Below are positions 1 through 12,986 of a DNA stretch of 64,000 nucleotides, piece by piece. The position numbers and the translations under genes were made by a program. Under the pieces are notes generated by a model, which saw only the letters and a program-made list of their open reading frames with translations, was not told where the DNA came from and did not search any database. Origin of the DNA: Acephala macrosclerotiorum. Lineage: Eukaryota > Ascomycota > Leotiomycetes > Helotiales > Mollisiaceae. The DNA lies in the NCBI GenBank assembly GCA_014904845.1, contig MU119472.1, positions 1-64,000 on the forward strand. Reading direction: 5' to 3'. Numbering within the stretch: the stretch's first letter is position 1; every line of letters begins with the position of its first letter.

Positions 1-1807
1 AGTCAATTTATTATAATTTTATAAAGTAGGTAGTTTTTGGTGTGTTTTCGCCTAATTTTTAGGGGTGCGCACGGAATTCTGACGACCCCTGTTGCATCCT
101 TGCTCCCTCACACATTCAAGATCATGTTCTTCTCATCTCATAACAAGTTATCAGCAATGCCTCTGTAGCATGACCGCCAGCGTGCAAAATGATTAGATTA
201 GATTAAATTATAGGGTCCTAATCATAATCTAATCATGACGATATACTTATAATCATATTCTAATCTAATCAAGAAAATCATGATTTAATCGATTATAATT
301 ATAATTATTTGGTTATAATCAAGATTTTTTGATAAAAGCGATAATCATAATCTAATCTAATCCAATCAAGTTAATCAATTATATAATTGATTAACTTGAT
401 TGGTTTTGTTACGCTGATGACCGCTCATCTCACATCTGAGCCTTTCCATCAAATACTTGTCGTGTCTTTCGCGGCGCTAGACTCCACGATTAACGACAGA
501 GTCTTGGTGCGCGAAACCTCGACTGCACTAGACCCCATACGAGCCTCGACGATACCATGCCAACCCGCTCGCAACTCGTTCAAGGTGATGATTATTGAGC
601 TTTATTTATAGGTGCTTCTTAAAATTCCAATTTTTGCTGGCAACAATCGGTCCCGTCAATTTGAGTCTCCTGGCGTGCATTCTTCACTCAAAGAATCTCC
701 GTCCACATTTACGGTTCTGGCTACAAAGTCAAGTAGTATCATGAGATTGCGACATAGTTTCGGCCTTGTGGGTGCTGCTTCAAGAGCTTCCGTTTCATCT
801 CACCAGCCTTGCGAGCAACATTGTCTCAAGTGAGGTACGTGGCCTGTCACGTGCATGTTTCGCTGCAGTTTCTTGCTTATCCGGTCTAGAACTGTGGGGT
901 ATTCCCCGGCTTGAGTGCTTCTTTGGGTTCTTCTCTTAAGCTTCAATAGTGGACGAGTGCTATGCCGGAGTTGTCCCACCTCACTGCTCCACGAAGCCAA
1001 TCTTGACTTCTAACTCGAGTTGCCTCAAAAGCTAAAGTTGACCCCTTTATAGCCAGTTAGTCTCATTCTGGCACTCGTGATTTCCAAATCACTAGGGCCA
1101 TACCATATCAGATTAGATAAGTTTGTTTGAACAATGCCGTTGTCTGAGCGTGGTGTTTGACATTCTGCTCGGATTGTTTTCAAATTTCAAACTCATCGTT
1201 GTGGTTTTGAGAGCACTTTCTAGGATGTCTTCCGGTCCTAATCCAGTGTTGGCAACTCAACGAGGAAGCCTATCCCTTCCAATGATATTCTTCAAGCGTT
1301 GATCATGATCGTCTAGTCTCGAAGAGCTGACGACTGGTTTCCTCAATTAGGCGTCGGACCATCCCGTCGAAGATCATGAAGCATCTCATCTGATGTTCCC
1401 CGCATGTCCAAGCTATTTCTAGCACTTTGATATTTTTCTTTGCTTTCACTGTTATTCAATCAAGCTTGTTTTTACACCGCTGCTATGGAGATCCCTGGGG
1501 GTAGGAGCACGTTCTCGGTCGAGCTCTTTGGCCTTCGAGACTTACGTATCCCACCAGGAACACTTGCGCGTCCCGTTCGGTATCGAAAGCCATTCAGTTG
1601 GTTGTGATGAGGGAATTCCGTTTGGTAGTGTCATGAAGAAGATATAAGAAGACGATGTGTCTCTAAGGTTTTCTTTTCTCCAGCAGTTCAGTTCATTCCT
1701 CATTCATACACACATCTACATTCCCAGCAGCTGGTCTGATAATCTCTATCTTTACTTCTAAGTCTAAATCATATTATCTTTCAAGCCGATCTTACCAATC
1801 CTTCAAA
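1..1807. other. AT-rich gene-free left edge
   Basis: No convincing coding sequence was found. About 180-405 is dominated by irregular GATTA/TAATC runs and ends in a perfect palindrome (separate entry). The rest is unique-looking sequence with only short open frames. The last ~150 bases, before the gene starting at 1808, are CT-rich with a GATATAAG box near 1640, plausible as promoter and 5' leader. Confidence 0.6.
362..403. repeat. 42-bp perfect palindrome
   Basis: Each half is CCAATCAAGTTAATCAATTA plus one further base, and the second half is its exact reverse complement with no spacer. It closes the GATTA-rich stretch beginning near 185. It could form a cruciform, be the scar of an AT-rich inverted insertion, or be a dimeric homeodomain-like binding site (TTAATCAATTA resembles TAAT-type sites). 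No gene is attached. Confidence 0.9.
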
Positions 1808-2391
1808 ATGCAGCTCAACGTTAATGCCGCATCGCTCATCATTCTCTTCTGCAGTGTCCTGGTGGCAGGCGCTCCTGTTGCGAATAACGAACTTGGACTC
1901 GCAGAGCGAGCCAACCCGCCGCCTCCTCCTCCTCCCGCACAAGGACCACCTCCGCCAAAGAACAATGTGGTCGAGATTGAAGACCGTGCAAATCGCCCTC
2001 CTCCCCCGCCGCCTGCAAGTGCGAACAACAATGGTCCAAACCGTCCCCCGCCAAGACGCAGCAACAACGTCGTAGTTGAAGAGAGAGCGAACCCGGCTGC
2101 CCCTGGTGCGAATCCTCCCGCTCCAACGTCCAACCCTCCTGCCTCTGCTGCCCCACCTCCTCCACCAGCTCAGACCACGCCGGCTCCCCCTCCTCCCAAG
2201 AGCAATTTCGTCGATGTAAAAGAGCGAGCAAACCAACCTCCCCCACCACCAGCCCAAACCCCGCCTCCTCCCGCAAACAACGTAAGTTTGACCCATTGCT
2301 GGGCGCATTGGATGAAAGATGCTAACTCTGAGGATAGGGAGGAAATAATGGTAACGCTAATGGCGCTAACAACGCTGGAGGAAGACCATGA
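1808..2391 (+). CDS. secreted proline-rich repeat protein
   Basis: Two exons, 1808-2281 and 2338-2391, with a 56-bp intron (GTAAGT donor, GCTAAC branch, TAG acceptor), give 175 aa. A signal peptide covers about residues 1-21 (hydrophobic SLIILFCSVLVAG). The rest is low complexity: poly-Pro runs of 4-7 residues broken by four copies of an acidic-Arg-Ala-Asn tetrapeptide (ERAN, DRAN, ERAN, ERAN at 33-36, 59-62, 92-95, 139-142), three of them preceded by a hydrophobic/acidic NVVEIE-like stretch. The second exon adds a GGNNGNANGANN tail. The protein is probably secreted or wall-associated. The regular single-Arg junctions recall fungal precursors of processed repeat peptides, but they are not the usual Kex2 KR/RR sites, so processing is inference. 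It is convergent with the carbonic anhydrase gene. No family was recognised. Confidence 0.8.
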
Positions 2392-2584
2392 GAGGTGTCT
2401 GGGACATTTGCAGTGGTCTTGAAGGGTTATGTGAATTCTATAAGGGGATGAATGTGCAAAGAGATAATTATGACTTTCAATCAATGCAATCATCTTAGAT
2501 GGAGATCAACCTTTCTATTACCTCGATGTGACTCAGATCCTGCCTGACTACTAACAACAAAATTCTCCCTGTCCAGTCGCATAA

Positions 2585-3880
2585 TCAAAGTCCCAAGGTA
2601 CCCAAATCAATACCCGTCAACCCCTTAACCGTCTCATGCAGCTTCGCCTTTCCCTCTGATCCATCAACAGTGATCACTCTCGTTCCCGCAGCACCAGACA
2701 CAGTCACCTTCTCTCCACCAACCGTCACCGTCTTATTTCCTTTCACAGCTCCTTCAACCACTTTCTCTTCGCCAACAACAGCTTTCTCCTCACCTGCAAC
2801 CCCTTCCTTCACCGTCCCATTTGCAACAACCATTTCTCCCGTCGTCGTCGTCGCAGCAGAAGCGGCAAGTAAATTCGCCTGCCCTACCGTATTCTGCGTG
2901 AATCTGCTATTGAACCCCAAAACAGCCTTGAAAGTATTGAAAGAAAGTACGTCAAGCTCAAGAGGTTGACTAGTGATGAAGAATTCGAGGCCTTCTTTAC
3001 AGGGTGGGGTTGTGAGGGAACCGTTGTAAGTGTGTAATGCTTGGCTAGAGATTGAGGAGATGAGTTCGGTGAATTTGAGGGGAGCTGTGGTTGTGATGCT
3101 GCCGGGGGTGAAGATTGCGGAGAGGGAGGGAGTGAGTTCGAGGAGGAGGGGTGTGGATGGTGCGTTTGCTTGGGCGGAGAGGGAGAAGAGGACGGAGACT
3201 ACGGCGAGGGTTGAATCTTCTGTAGAAGAGGATCGGTTAGATTTTTGAATGAAGAGGCGTGTAAAAGGCTTGGAGAAAGGGCAGAAAGGGCAAGGACGTA
3301 CCAGCAGATTGATGGACCATGTGCATCTCAAGCGGAAAGTATTCTCCCTCGATAGTATGCTCGCTTGGAGAATGAAAGTGGAATTGCTTGAGTTCGAATC
3401 TGCCTCATATTAGCAAACATTCATGTCTTTGTCTTCATTCTGCTTGAGAGTCACTCACTCTTTCCCGCCAGGAATGACAGTCTTCCCACCCTTACCCTCC
3501 ATCACGACCTCAACTGTCGTTCCCAAATTCTCAAACTCCGCCTCCTGAATATCTGGGATAGTGATCTTCACCTCTCCGGCAGCCACCAATGTCGTGGAAG
3601 TATTCGTAACATCGATAGGAGATTGCTGGGTACTGGTCGAGCAAGCAATATTATCTGGACTGAGACTTGCCCAGTTCGTGGGACCAATGTTGCCGATGTA
3701 TCCGAATTTTCCGACTTCGACGGTCTTGACTGTCTCGTTGGAGGAAGAGGATGCTTCGGCGCGTTTGTAGTTGAGCTTCCGTTTGTGGAGGTAGGTGCCG
3801 TGAGCACAGGATGCTGTTGTGAGGTCGATGAGGAAGACGGAGAGGAGGAAGAACGTTGATGAAAATTGGAGGGACTTCAT
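2585..3880 (-). CDS. secreted alpha-carbonic anhydrase
   Basis: Three exons on the minus strand (3880-3459, 3399-3302, 3219-2585; introns of 59 and 82 bp) give 384 aa. The start at 3880 is chosen because it opens directly on a signal peptide ([20 protein letters not shown]). A YKR site at 38-40 may be a Kex2 cut. The alpha-CA domain spans about 55-285: QSPID at 86-90, zinc ligands in FHFHSPSEH (His148, His150) and EMH (His167), and SLTTPPC at 241-247 carrying the proton-relay Thr. All three zinc ligands are present, so an active extracellular or periplasmic CO2 hydratase is expected. The ~95-residue C-terminal extension (TVKEG/VVGEEK/TVGGEK type repeats, ending GIDLGTLGL) is outside the family fold and unexplained. 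A GPI anchor is not evident. Confidence 0.92.
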
Positions 3881-6800
3881 GATGTCTGTGATGCTGTAGA
3901 ATAATTGTGCAGGTGTAAGTAGCGATAGCAATCTCAGGACGGCAGTTAAGACAATGCTTCAAAAGAAAGAACAGAAACAAGTAAAGATGTTGATTAGAAA
4001 TGAAGCGCCTGCGCCTGAGAAGTGCACGAAGGAGATAATAATATAGGAAAGAAGATGAGATATAGAGAACAAGCGCTTAAATGAAAATAAAGCAAATACG
4101 ACGAGATGAAGAACTGAATCATGAATCGTGAGCAGCTTGGACAATTCATATAGGAACGTCTTATTTCTGGATCCTGACCTCCTCTCGATCTTGGCTCTCT
4201 CCTACTCTTGGTATTCGGAGTGTTGCTTGAGCGTGAGGACGTGGCCAGCTGTGAGAGACTGTCTCTTGGTAGCATCACAGCCATTCCCGGACTGTTGGGC
4301 CACTTCTCCAAGACTCGTGAAGTACTAAGCCTTGCAGCATACATCCTGTACCGCGCGGCGCTCGCGACAAGCACCTCCGTTCAAGCCCTCCGTCCAAGTC
4401 TCTTGGTACCCCTCGGTGAGCTTGGGTCTCTTATTGTATCAAGGCTGAGCAAACTGGAGAACGAAGCACTGCGAGGATACCAAGTGATGACTGTGTTCTC
4501 GAACAGCCTCGAATGTAAGATATCCCTGCATTTTCCATCATTTCTTTGCTCCTCGAAGACGAAGATAACAGCTGAGAACGATTCGCAGCTGCTCCAAAGC
4601 AAAGCAATTTTATGGAGGCCACTGAATATCCTCATCCAGGCTCAGTAAGAAACGAGAACTCGAGGTGGGATTCAGCCGGCCTCCTGCCTAGTCATACAAC
4701 ATGTTTCACGGTGGCTACTGGAACAGACCTGGTCTTCATCCAGCCTTTCTCTTCCATTCTCATCTAAAAGAGTTGTAGCCAAGAGCCATTCCTCTGGAGA
4801 AAACACGCCACTTTCTGGAAGCCCGCGGCCGAATCAGGGCTGGGATGGAGCGCTGCTGACAACCCGAAAATAACATCAAATTTCCATCAACGAGCACTTC
4901 AAACGCCCACTTCATCCATACATTTTGAGAAAATCTTCCGCATATATTTCAAATCAGAACACACCGAAAAACTCATAAATTCCAAGCAATTGCGACAATC
5001 GACGACTTCGTGACCGTGAACGCCGTTGAAGTTCGCCACGCCCAGGACTCCGATCGAAATTTTGACAACGGAAGCCAAGAAGCACAAGACTTCTTGTCAC
5101 CCACTCATTTCCGAGTCGCCCGGGTCGGGATTCTGGACCCTCACACTCATGAGCACGAATGAAAGAGTCAATTCAGATCATTCATCAATGCAAGTTTGCG
5201 CGCGAGTTGAAGCGAAATATCTCTCGAACTGCGCTGAACATTGCGATGAATGAGGTTGTTGAAGCTCGCCAAAACGTCACGAAGGAAGCCGCGATAGACA
5301 AGACAACAACCAACCAAGCTTACGCCGAAGACAGCACCGGCCTCCCGACCACCCTCTCGGACTACTCAAGCAAAGCAAGACCGAGTAAGCTCATCCAAGC
5401 TCATCTGAACTCCAGACAACCAAGAAACATCGATACCCCCTCCTGTACTCCTTACCCTTACTTGGCATTGTTTCGTCTTTGAAATTCTCCACAAGAAATT
5501 CTGGCAGTTCAAGAGTCTATGCCGATTGAAGCTTGAAAACTCTTGTTTAGGGAAGCTAATTATGGTTCGTGACTCGCACACGTGGTGGGGAGGACATGGG
5601 ATGGTTTTGAGAGGACGAGCGCTTGTTGAAGCGATTCCGAGTTCTCTTCATGCATCCAAATACTTTCCAAACATTTCGACCATTTGAACTCAACAACGCC
5701 CGTTTGTATCTAAATTTCAGCGAATGGGAAAAATTGGAAACCTTTGACTTTTCTGCCCTACGGGTCCCGCGCGGAAAATGTTTGTCTTCCAAGTGTCTGC
5801 TGATAGGCTTCTAAGTCCGCTAAGCAGGAACCGCCTTTAGGCTTTGGTCGCTAAATTTCAGTGAGTGCAGGCTTTTCTCCAGGAGCTCAATCGCGAAGTT
5901 TCCAGGCTTTCACTCGCGAACTTGCAACAATCTCAGCACCCCTATCTCTTCCAACCAACAAATCAAACAACACAGCAAGCTAACAGCAGCAAAAGCAGCC
6001 AAAATCTCTTGGGGAAAGTCCAAAGAGAGACAAGACGCGTACTCAAAACCAAGCACAACCCTAGAGATCAATCTTCCAAAACACACAAGCACTACCTCTC
6101 ATTCAGGACCCCCTTACCCCCGTGCTCGGCATTGTCTCGAGTTTCTCTCTTCCAAATCGAGTAAGACCGCTAACCATTATGTGAGGCCATATTCGGATAT
6201 CAGACGAGCAAGTCCTGAGAGTCATTGATAAAGAAAGGAGACACGCACCGAACCAAGCTCAAAACATGCAACCAAGAAGAAACACAACCACGAAAGAGCA
6301 CAACCCAGCCCAACCAACCAATCCTCCTACCGAGTTTCATCTCATCTACCGGACAGAAACGCCTCGATACGCCCACTGGCGTACAGTCCTGCCACTCTCA
6401 TACGAACGTCAACTTCCAAACCCTGAAGTAAACTTCAACAAGAACCCACAACTCGACGGACGAAGATACAGACAACACAACACAACACAACGACGACATC
6501 CAAAATAGGGACACGATGAACGAAGGCGGAAGCTAGCACTACTACTAGCTGATCACCACCCCTGCGGATGAGCAGATATTGACGAAGTTCAAAATTTCGA
6601 AAAGGCATCATCAATATGACATGACATCACATCGATGACAGATGACCACTTAGTCCATCCATCCATCATATCAACATCGCCACAACACCACACCATGCTG
6701 CGAGCATCGCAAGGAATAATCGCACGACGTGGTCAGAATGTAGGAAGAGGAGTAACCGGGAACATCAAACAGGCAATCCAAAAGACGAAGGGAAGCAACA

Positions 6801-7171
6801 TGAACAAAGAATAGATGTCTATTAGGTAAAGCAAGATGAGGTGAAGTCCCAAGCTTCATTTTACTAGATTCATATTATGCACCGTCGCATATACTACGCC
6901 GTCTCTTTCTTCTCTTCTCAATCTAAAAATGCAATGTTCAATCAGGTCCAGGTAGGTCCAAACATCACAGACCCAAGGCCACACCAGACCAACGAATGAA
7001 TCCCCTAACGCCAGAAAATTAAAAGAGTCCTTCGTTGCGCGGCAGTAAATCATCTGTACGTCTTCCTCATTGTTTTCTTCATATCCACGTCGCTTTGCCA
7101 TGCCGTACCTAACCTTCTCGTCGTGGACTGTGACTGCTGTTTGGCGGCTGATTGCCAGTCACATCCTCACT
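3881..7171. other. gene-poor stretch, nothing assigned
   Basis: 3.3 kb with only short open frames on both strands (longest about 146 codons at 4208-4648), no recognisable motif and no exon chain I could assemble. About 5930-6500 is CA/AAC-rich. About 6600-7170 probably includes the 3' UTR of the kinase gene on the minus strand. Confidence 0.55.
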
Positions 7172-9379
7172 TCATTGCGCGACGGTGGCCTCTCTTAGGC
7201 CGCTTGGGCCTTTCTGCCCCCTTCTACCTAGCAGCGTTGCACCCTCGAGATTAAGCTCGAAGGCTCCCTTGCGATTCCGAACTTGTTGCTTCGCTGCTGC
7301 CGTGACTGCCGCGCTATGTTGACCATAACCCTTCTGCTGCGGTACCCTCGCAGCAGCTGCAGCGTTCAAATTCGTGTTCCGTAAGCTTTGCTCGACTTGA
7401 TGCACATCCGCATCTCTAGCCTTGGGGACCTTGGCTGGAATGTTGGAGTCTTCTTCTTCATCTTCATCTTCTTCCATGAATTCGTCATCATCGATAGGGT
7501 TGAGACCATTAGCTGCTGCTGCCCCTCGGAAGCCTTGCTTGAAGTTCTTGCGACGCTTGGCTTCCTCTTCTTGTCTATGTACAGCATAACCGACGTCGAA
7601 GACCTCACGTAGATTGACAGCACCAGGACTTCGGAAGTCCATGCGCTTACCTGCACCTGGCGACTCGAGAAGTGTTGGGTCGAATGCCTTCAGGGTGCCG
7701 CCAAGTTGCTTCTGTCTCTCAACAGCTGGGGTGGCGAGCGGTGGTGCATCGAGAGCGGCGTACGTTGGCTCTTCGGTGCCCTTGATCCACGGGTGATTCA
7801 AGAATTTTGTGATGTCGTACCTTTTCCCAGGGTCAACGGTAAGGAGATGCGAGACTAAGTCCTGAGCTGGCTTGGAGATGTCGTCCCACCATGGTGACAG
7901 GAAGGTGTATTGACCTCTGGCGACCTTCTCGGTAAGAACCTGGATACTCTCATCGTAGAATGGGGGGAAACCGCAAAGCAGTGTGTACAACACACATCCC
8001 AATGCCCACATGTCGACACTCTTCGAGTAACGCTCATCCTTGACGATTTCCGGTGCAGTGTAACCAACAGTCCCACAAGGCGTCATGGTCTGGTTGTCCC
8101 ACACAACTTTACTCAGACCAAAATCAGCGATCTTGATCCTTCCAATACCACCCGCTCCAACACCCTTGATGAACTCTCCTTCGTCAATCTTGTCTTCATC
8201 TTCGGGAGCCTTGGGCTTTGGATTCTTCGCGGGGACGAAAGGAATTGGTGAGAATAATAAATTTTCGGGCTTGATATCTCTACGATGACGTCAATGGAGG
8301 GGCAAAAAGTGAAACATTGGGGATCGTACCTGTGAACAACGCCCTTCGTTTCATGCAAATACTCTAATGCTTCCGCGACCTGTGTAATAACGTGTCGTGA
8401 TAGATCCTCGCTGAAGTACGTGAGACGAACGATTTGATGGAACAATTCTCCTCCCGGCGCCAACTCTAGTATGATATAGTAGTACTGTCTTGATTCGGAG
8501 AAATCAACCAGCTTGACGATATTAGGATGATCGAGCTGACGCATAATCTGAACTTCCTTCAAGATGTTCGCCCTCTATACTAAAAGTCAGTAACTGCCAG
8601 GATCGACCATGACTCTCCCATAAGAAATATTATGCGCACCTCCACAACCTTGGGTTGCTTTTTGAAGTCCGGATGAAGGTGAGCGTCTCCCTAAGACACC
8701 ACGACTGTTGGCAAAAGGTTCCAAAAAGAACATGCAACCAAGGAAATGGTGACGTTATCCTGCCAGATACTTACCTGCTGAGAGTTCATCTCGAATTTGC
8801 GCACGACTTTGATCGCTACCTCTCCAGCCTGCCCATCCAAATCTCGTGCTTTATAGACATTACTGAAAGCGCCGTCTCCCATCTTCTCGATAAGTTGCCA
8901 TCTTTCCAATCCTGGGTATCTTGGCAGCTTTCCTTTACTCTCGTTCTCTTCCGCCACTATCCGCGCGAGTTCTTCCTTATCGACTTTCGCGCCTTTCTTC
9001 TGCTTGTGTTCTGCTGCATGTGCCGCCACATTCCCTGCCTGTGCTCCACGGTTTCGATTATCGCCGTCTGCCATCGAATATGCGTCGCCGTGCGGTGCCG
9101 GGTGAGCCTGGTGCTGCATCATGTTCGGATCTGTGTGCGCGTAATGGTTTGCGTCTTGTCGTGGCGCATTGCTGTCGAAACCTCGTGCTTGGTGATGTTG
9201 ATGGACATTAACAGGCGAGACATGCGTCGTGGGAGAGTCGTCATTAGGTTGTGCTTTTCCTCCTTTTCCTGTGTTGAAGTATCAGCAATGTGATCAACGT
9301 TGATGGCGGGGTATGGGATCGTGGGGGACTGCGAACCGTGACGGATCAGATTCTTAATTTGCTGCGACAGAGACATCAT
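7172..9379 (-). CDS. srk1: MAPK-activated Ser/Thr kinase Srk1/Rck2 family
   Basis: Five exons (9379-9337, 9268-8775, 8690-8640, 8574-8330, 8279-7172; introns of 68, 84, 65 and 50 bp) give 646 aa. It is the filamentous-fungal counterpart of fission-yeast Srk1 and budding-yeast Rck1/2, CaMK-group kinases activated by the Sty1/Hog1 stress MAPK. Seen: Gly-rich loop GDGAFSNV at about 145-152, Lys168 of AIK, HRDIKPEN with Asp279, an Srk1-type insert rich in Pro/Asp before DFG (Asp330), and activation loop TPCGTVGYTAPE (344-355). After the kinase domain there is an acidic EEDEDEEED patch and a basic tail ending in an ELNLEGATLLGRRG motif like the Srk1 C-terminus. Exon 1 (only 14 codons, two adjacent ATGs at 9379 and 9376) has a weak GTTCGC donor and is the least certain part; the kinase call is secure. 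Confidence 0.93.
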
Positions 9380-12300
9380 TAGAATATAGTTTTTGGGATA
9401 TAACCCAAAACGAGGGCAAAATGCGTGTGAAACAAAAAGGTAAGGAGCGTTTCAACGGGTAGAAGCGTGCAGGAGGAGGGAAGGTCCGCTGAGTACAACG
9501 ACGTAAGCAGCAGCAGGGACTGGCTCGACTGTGAAAGTAAACGAGAAGGGACGAAGGTGCAGATGCTGGTATGCTTGTGTCAAGAGAGGCAGCGATCGCC
9601 GTGAACAATCGACGATGTAGTATGGGTGGGTGGAGGGCAGACGGTAGATGGAGTAGCAGTGTTTGATCTCGCACTCTGCTGTGCTGTGATAGTCCCGTGT
9701 TGACACTGCTTTGGGACGGGTAGAGGATAGGATAGAGGGGGAATATCTGGGAGAAGGGTTTGGTACCGCTAACAAAGCCACTCGCAAGTCCACAGCCAGC
9801 TTGTTAAGCAACTTGGGCCCGGCGTGTGGGCTGGGGGGATCACGGCTGGGTGGGCAGTGGGTTTGCAGGCCTTAGCGTTGTGACTGGAGGGCCACAAACG
9901 TCATCTTGGGCCCTAACCGAAAAAATGACGACCTGACAGCGTCATGGCAAGCAAAGGCAGCCAAAGATTTGATAATGGCGGATGCGGAGAGAGGAGCCGC
10001 GAAATCAGGATCGGAGGGAGCAGGAGAGGGCGTTTGGCGTCCAAGCAGGTATTGCTGCTGCCGAATTGTCGATGTCTCAGTTCGACAGCGCGACGCAGTA
10101 TAAATCCAGCCAACGGCCAACTCTATGCAGGCAAATGCTTGCTTCTCCGCTTGATGCCTTTAGTGCGAGTCAACTGATATCGCTTGATACAGGGGGTCTG
10201 AGAAGTACCTGCACCGTGATGACTACCACCACTCTAGACCCCCAAACTCTTCTCTGCATCTTCTGTCTCTAACAATAATAATCCAAATGCAGACGCGAAA
10301 ACATCGTTCGATATTCGAAGGAAAGGGGAATGCTCACATCTAATTTGATGAAGCCAAACATCCTGCCAACCACCCTTCCGTAAAGTTCTCTATGCAAGGC
10401 TATGCTTCACTGCCTTCCAATGCAATCAGCCAAGTCCCACTCCAAGGCGTCCTCCTCCTTCGCGAACCTTATTCCAGCCAGGGTCCTGTCTCCAATCCGG
10501 GGCTGGCCTTGCTGCAGCTCAAGAATGACGCTCTTCGACAGGGGTTCGATCTTCGTCCTTCGATTCGTATTTTCTCGATTTATCTTTGGCACCTTGTGCC
10601 TCAGAATATAGAAAGGTTTAAGTGATGGCAGTGTTGACCAACAAAGAAATGTTCGTTTCGCATTCGATATAATAGCACACAGGGAAGTTAAGCAACGAGA
10701 ACTCCATTTGAAAGTCCCACAAGGGATTGTTGATTTTGTATGGTACTTGGAGAGGCAAGGAAAACGGAATGTTCGGATGGGTTGTGAGTTTTCTTAAACC
10801 CCTGATCACAGTATTTGGTCATCGTTTATGGGAACAGGTGACGGTCTTGCTAATACGGAGATGGGTTAGTTCGGGGTTACTACAGGTGGGTGATGGGTAA
10901 GCTAAACGCATTCACCCCACTTCCAACGATGGTAATGGGGATTCCATCACCGCGAGATTCACTTTATAGAAAGGAAAGAACTGAAGCCTTTGAAAAAACG
11001 TATATTTCAAGATATCAGATGCAGCAGAAGCGGGAAGCCTGGCGCTCTCTCCCCAAGCTATGTTTCAGACATGCCACCCCCACCGTTGTGATCGGCACTC
11101 ACCCAGGTCCTGTACGTACCTGTACTTCGTACTTCGAAGCTCGTACCTTTCGTTTCCTTGGTCTAGAAGCACAGTCAGCACTAGGTACCACGGAATACAA
11201 GGTACAGGAACCCAAATACCTTGCTCTTCGTCGCTGCAAGTTCAGCCTCAACAATCTCCAGCTCCACAACAGCATCATAACTCCGTTCTCGAAGCCCCTT
11301 CTGGGAGACAAGTATGGACCATCTCTCCGCGTTCACTTACTCTGGGAGCTCGCATCTACGTCATACCACCTCGTGCGTGAGGCATGAGAACGACTTCGAA
11401 GTTCGAACAAAATCTATTATCAAGGGTCCTGCTGCAGCCGCTCACATAAAATGACGCAAAGCTGCATGTTCTCTCCCTCAAATCAAACTATCGATCTTTC
11501 CCAGTACGGCAAAAGATTATCGTCACGCGGAAGTTGGCAGTTTTTTGAACTCATGCCACGGTCTTCAACGTCAGTTAGGCCTCAAACCTAGAAGCTGAGT
11601 CTAGAGCTCAAAATGCTGCTGTGGAATTTGAAGATCGTGTGACTTCTTTTCTGGATGTAAGCGTCATGTTTAAATGTACTCGGCATTACCGAAGAAAGTG
11701 GTGGCGGGAACTACTGTAGGAACCCAGCGCTCTAGAATCCAGGAGGTTTTTTGCCGTAGTCAGCAAAGAGTAAGTGCGTACCAAATTGCATCTCAAAGTT
11801 GAGGAGCAGTGCCGGGAAGTATTCCTCATATGAGATGGGAAAATTGAGGCTTATCCTCGTTCGAGCAAATGCAAACAAGGGACCGAGATCGAACTCGATT
11901 CGCGTCCACTTCGCTGGGAATCAGCTCCAAGCCGACTTCTGCTGCCGGCCCTTTCACTGTCTGCTTCGGGATCAAGCTTCGAAGCCGACTTCTCCTACCG
12001 ACTCTTTCGGCAACAAGCCCAAAGCCGGCAGGAGACGAGGGTCTCATTCAGAGCAAGTGCCAACTCGGCACCAAGCGAAGTGGACATCGGTCCTAGGATT
12101 CAAACATCGGGACTGGGATCGGTTCCACGATTCAGTATCCGATCCTCTGGAGGCAAATGAGCCTCAATGAGGACCGAATCGGGGTCAACAGATCCGATCT
12201 GAATGCCGTGGGGGTGTGCCAACTTGCTTACGGCTTGACGGTCACTCGAGGTAGTTGCCTTGTGTTGATGCCTCAGGGAACATGAAATCACAAAAACATA

Positions 12301-12957
12301 AAGTGAGCACAAGAAGAAGAAGAAGAAAGAGCATACTAGATCGAAAGTCCTTGCTCCCCAGACGATATCTCAAACTGAAAAGTCGTCACTGAACAAGGTA
12401 CACTCGAGCACAAAGTCAAAGTACAACACTTCCCACCTTCAACTAAAACCCAAACCTAAATCCTCAAACTGGACAGTCAGCCCCCTCTAAACCACATCAA
12501 GTACAAACACTCTCCCCATCATAAAGTCTGTACTGTCCCTAAAAGCCTGAAACCCGATTGACAAAAAAAGTAGAAACATACTTCACAACCAGAAGACCCT
12601 GATTTAAAGCAGCCAGGAAGTAATCTCACAGGCATATAAGAACCTTCTCTCATCATCAAGCACCCCACAACCAAGTCCACACACCATCCAGGAAGCCAAC
12701 AGAACGAGGGACCTACAAGGGATTCAGGAACAAACACTCAACTCAAGAGGTGACTCAACTGTGAGTCATTTTACAAGCCTTCCCCTATGAGTCGGCTCAA
12801 ATCCCAGATCCTCGTCATCAAGAACCTTCCAGTCGTCTGGAGTATAAATATACCTCCTAGAGCCTGGACAATACAACAAACAACAACAAAGCTGCTGGTA
12901 CCAAGAAGACCATGGGTGGGGTGGGATGTGTGCTGGGAGGGATAGCTCACTCAGACG

Positions 12958-12986
12958 GAGGAGAGGAGAGGAGAGGAGAGGAGAGG
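12958..12986. repeat. GGAGA pentanucleotide microsatellite
   Basis: About five to six tandem GGAGA units in uninterrupted succession, in gene-poor DNA. Likely polymorphic in length. Confidence 0.85.

Noticed and set aside
1781..2308. Long minus-strand frames over the proline-rich gene
   Set aside because: They are GC-rich shadows (Arg/Gly-rich) of the Pro codons on the plus strand; the plus strand has the signal peptide and a legal intron.
4208..4648. 146-codon plus-strand open frame
   Set aside because: No motif, no homologous-looking segment, overlapping frames of similar length on the other strand, and no splice-consistent extension.
10890..11387. 165-codon plus-strand open frame
   Set aside because: Composition looks random and the region contains GTACCT-rich repeats; no domain or signal sequence.
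11799..12170. 123-codon plus-strand open frame
   Set aside because: Contains repeated GAAGCCGACTTCT-like DNA words, suggesting non-coding repetitive sequence rather than a gene.
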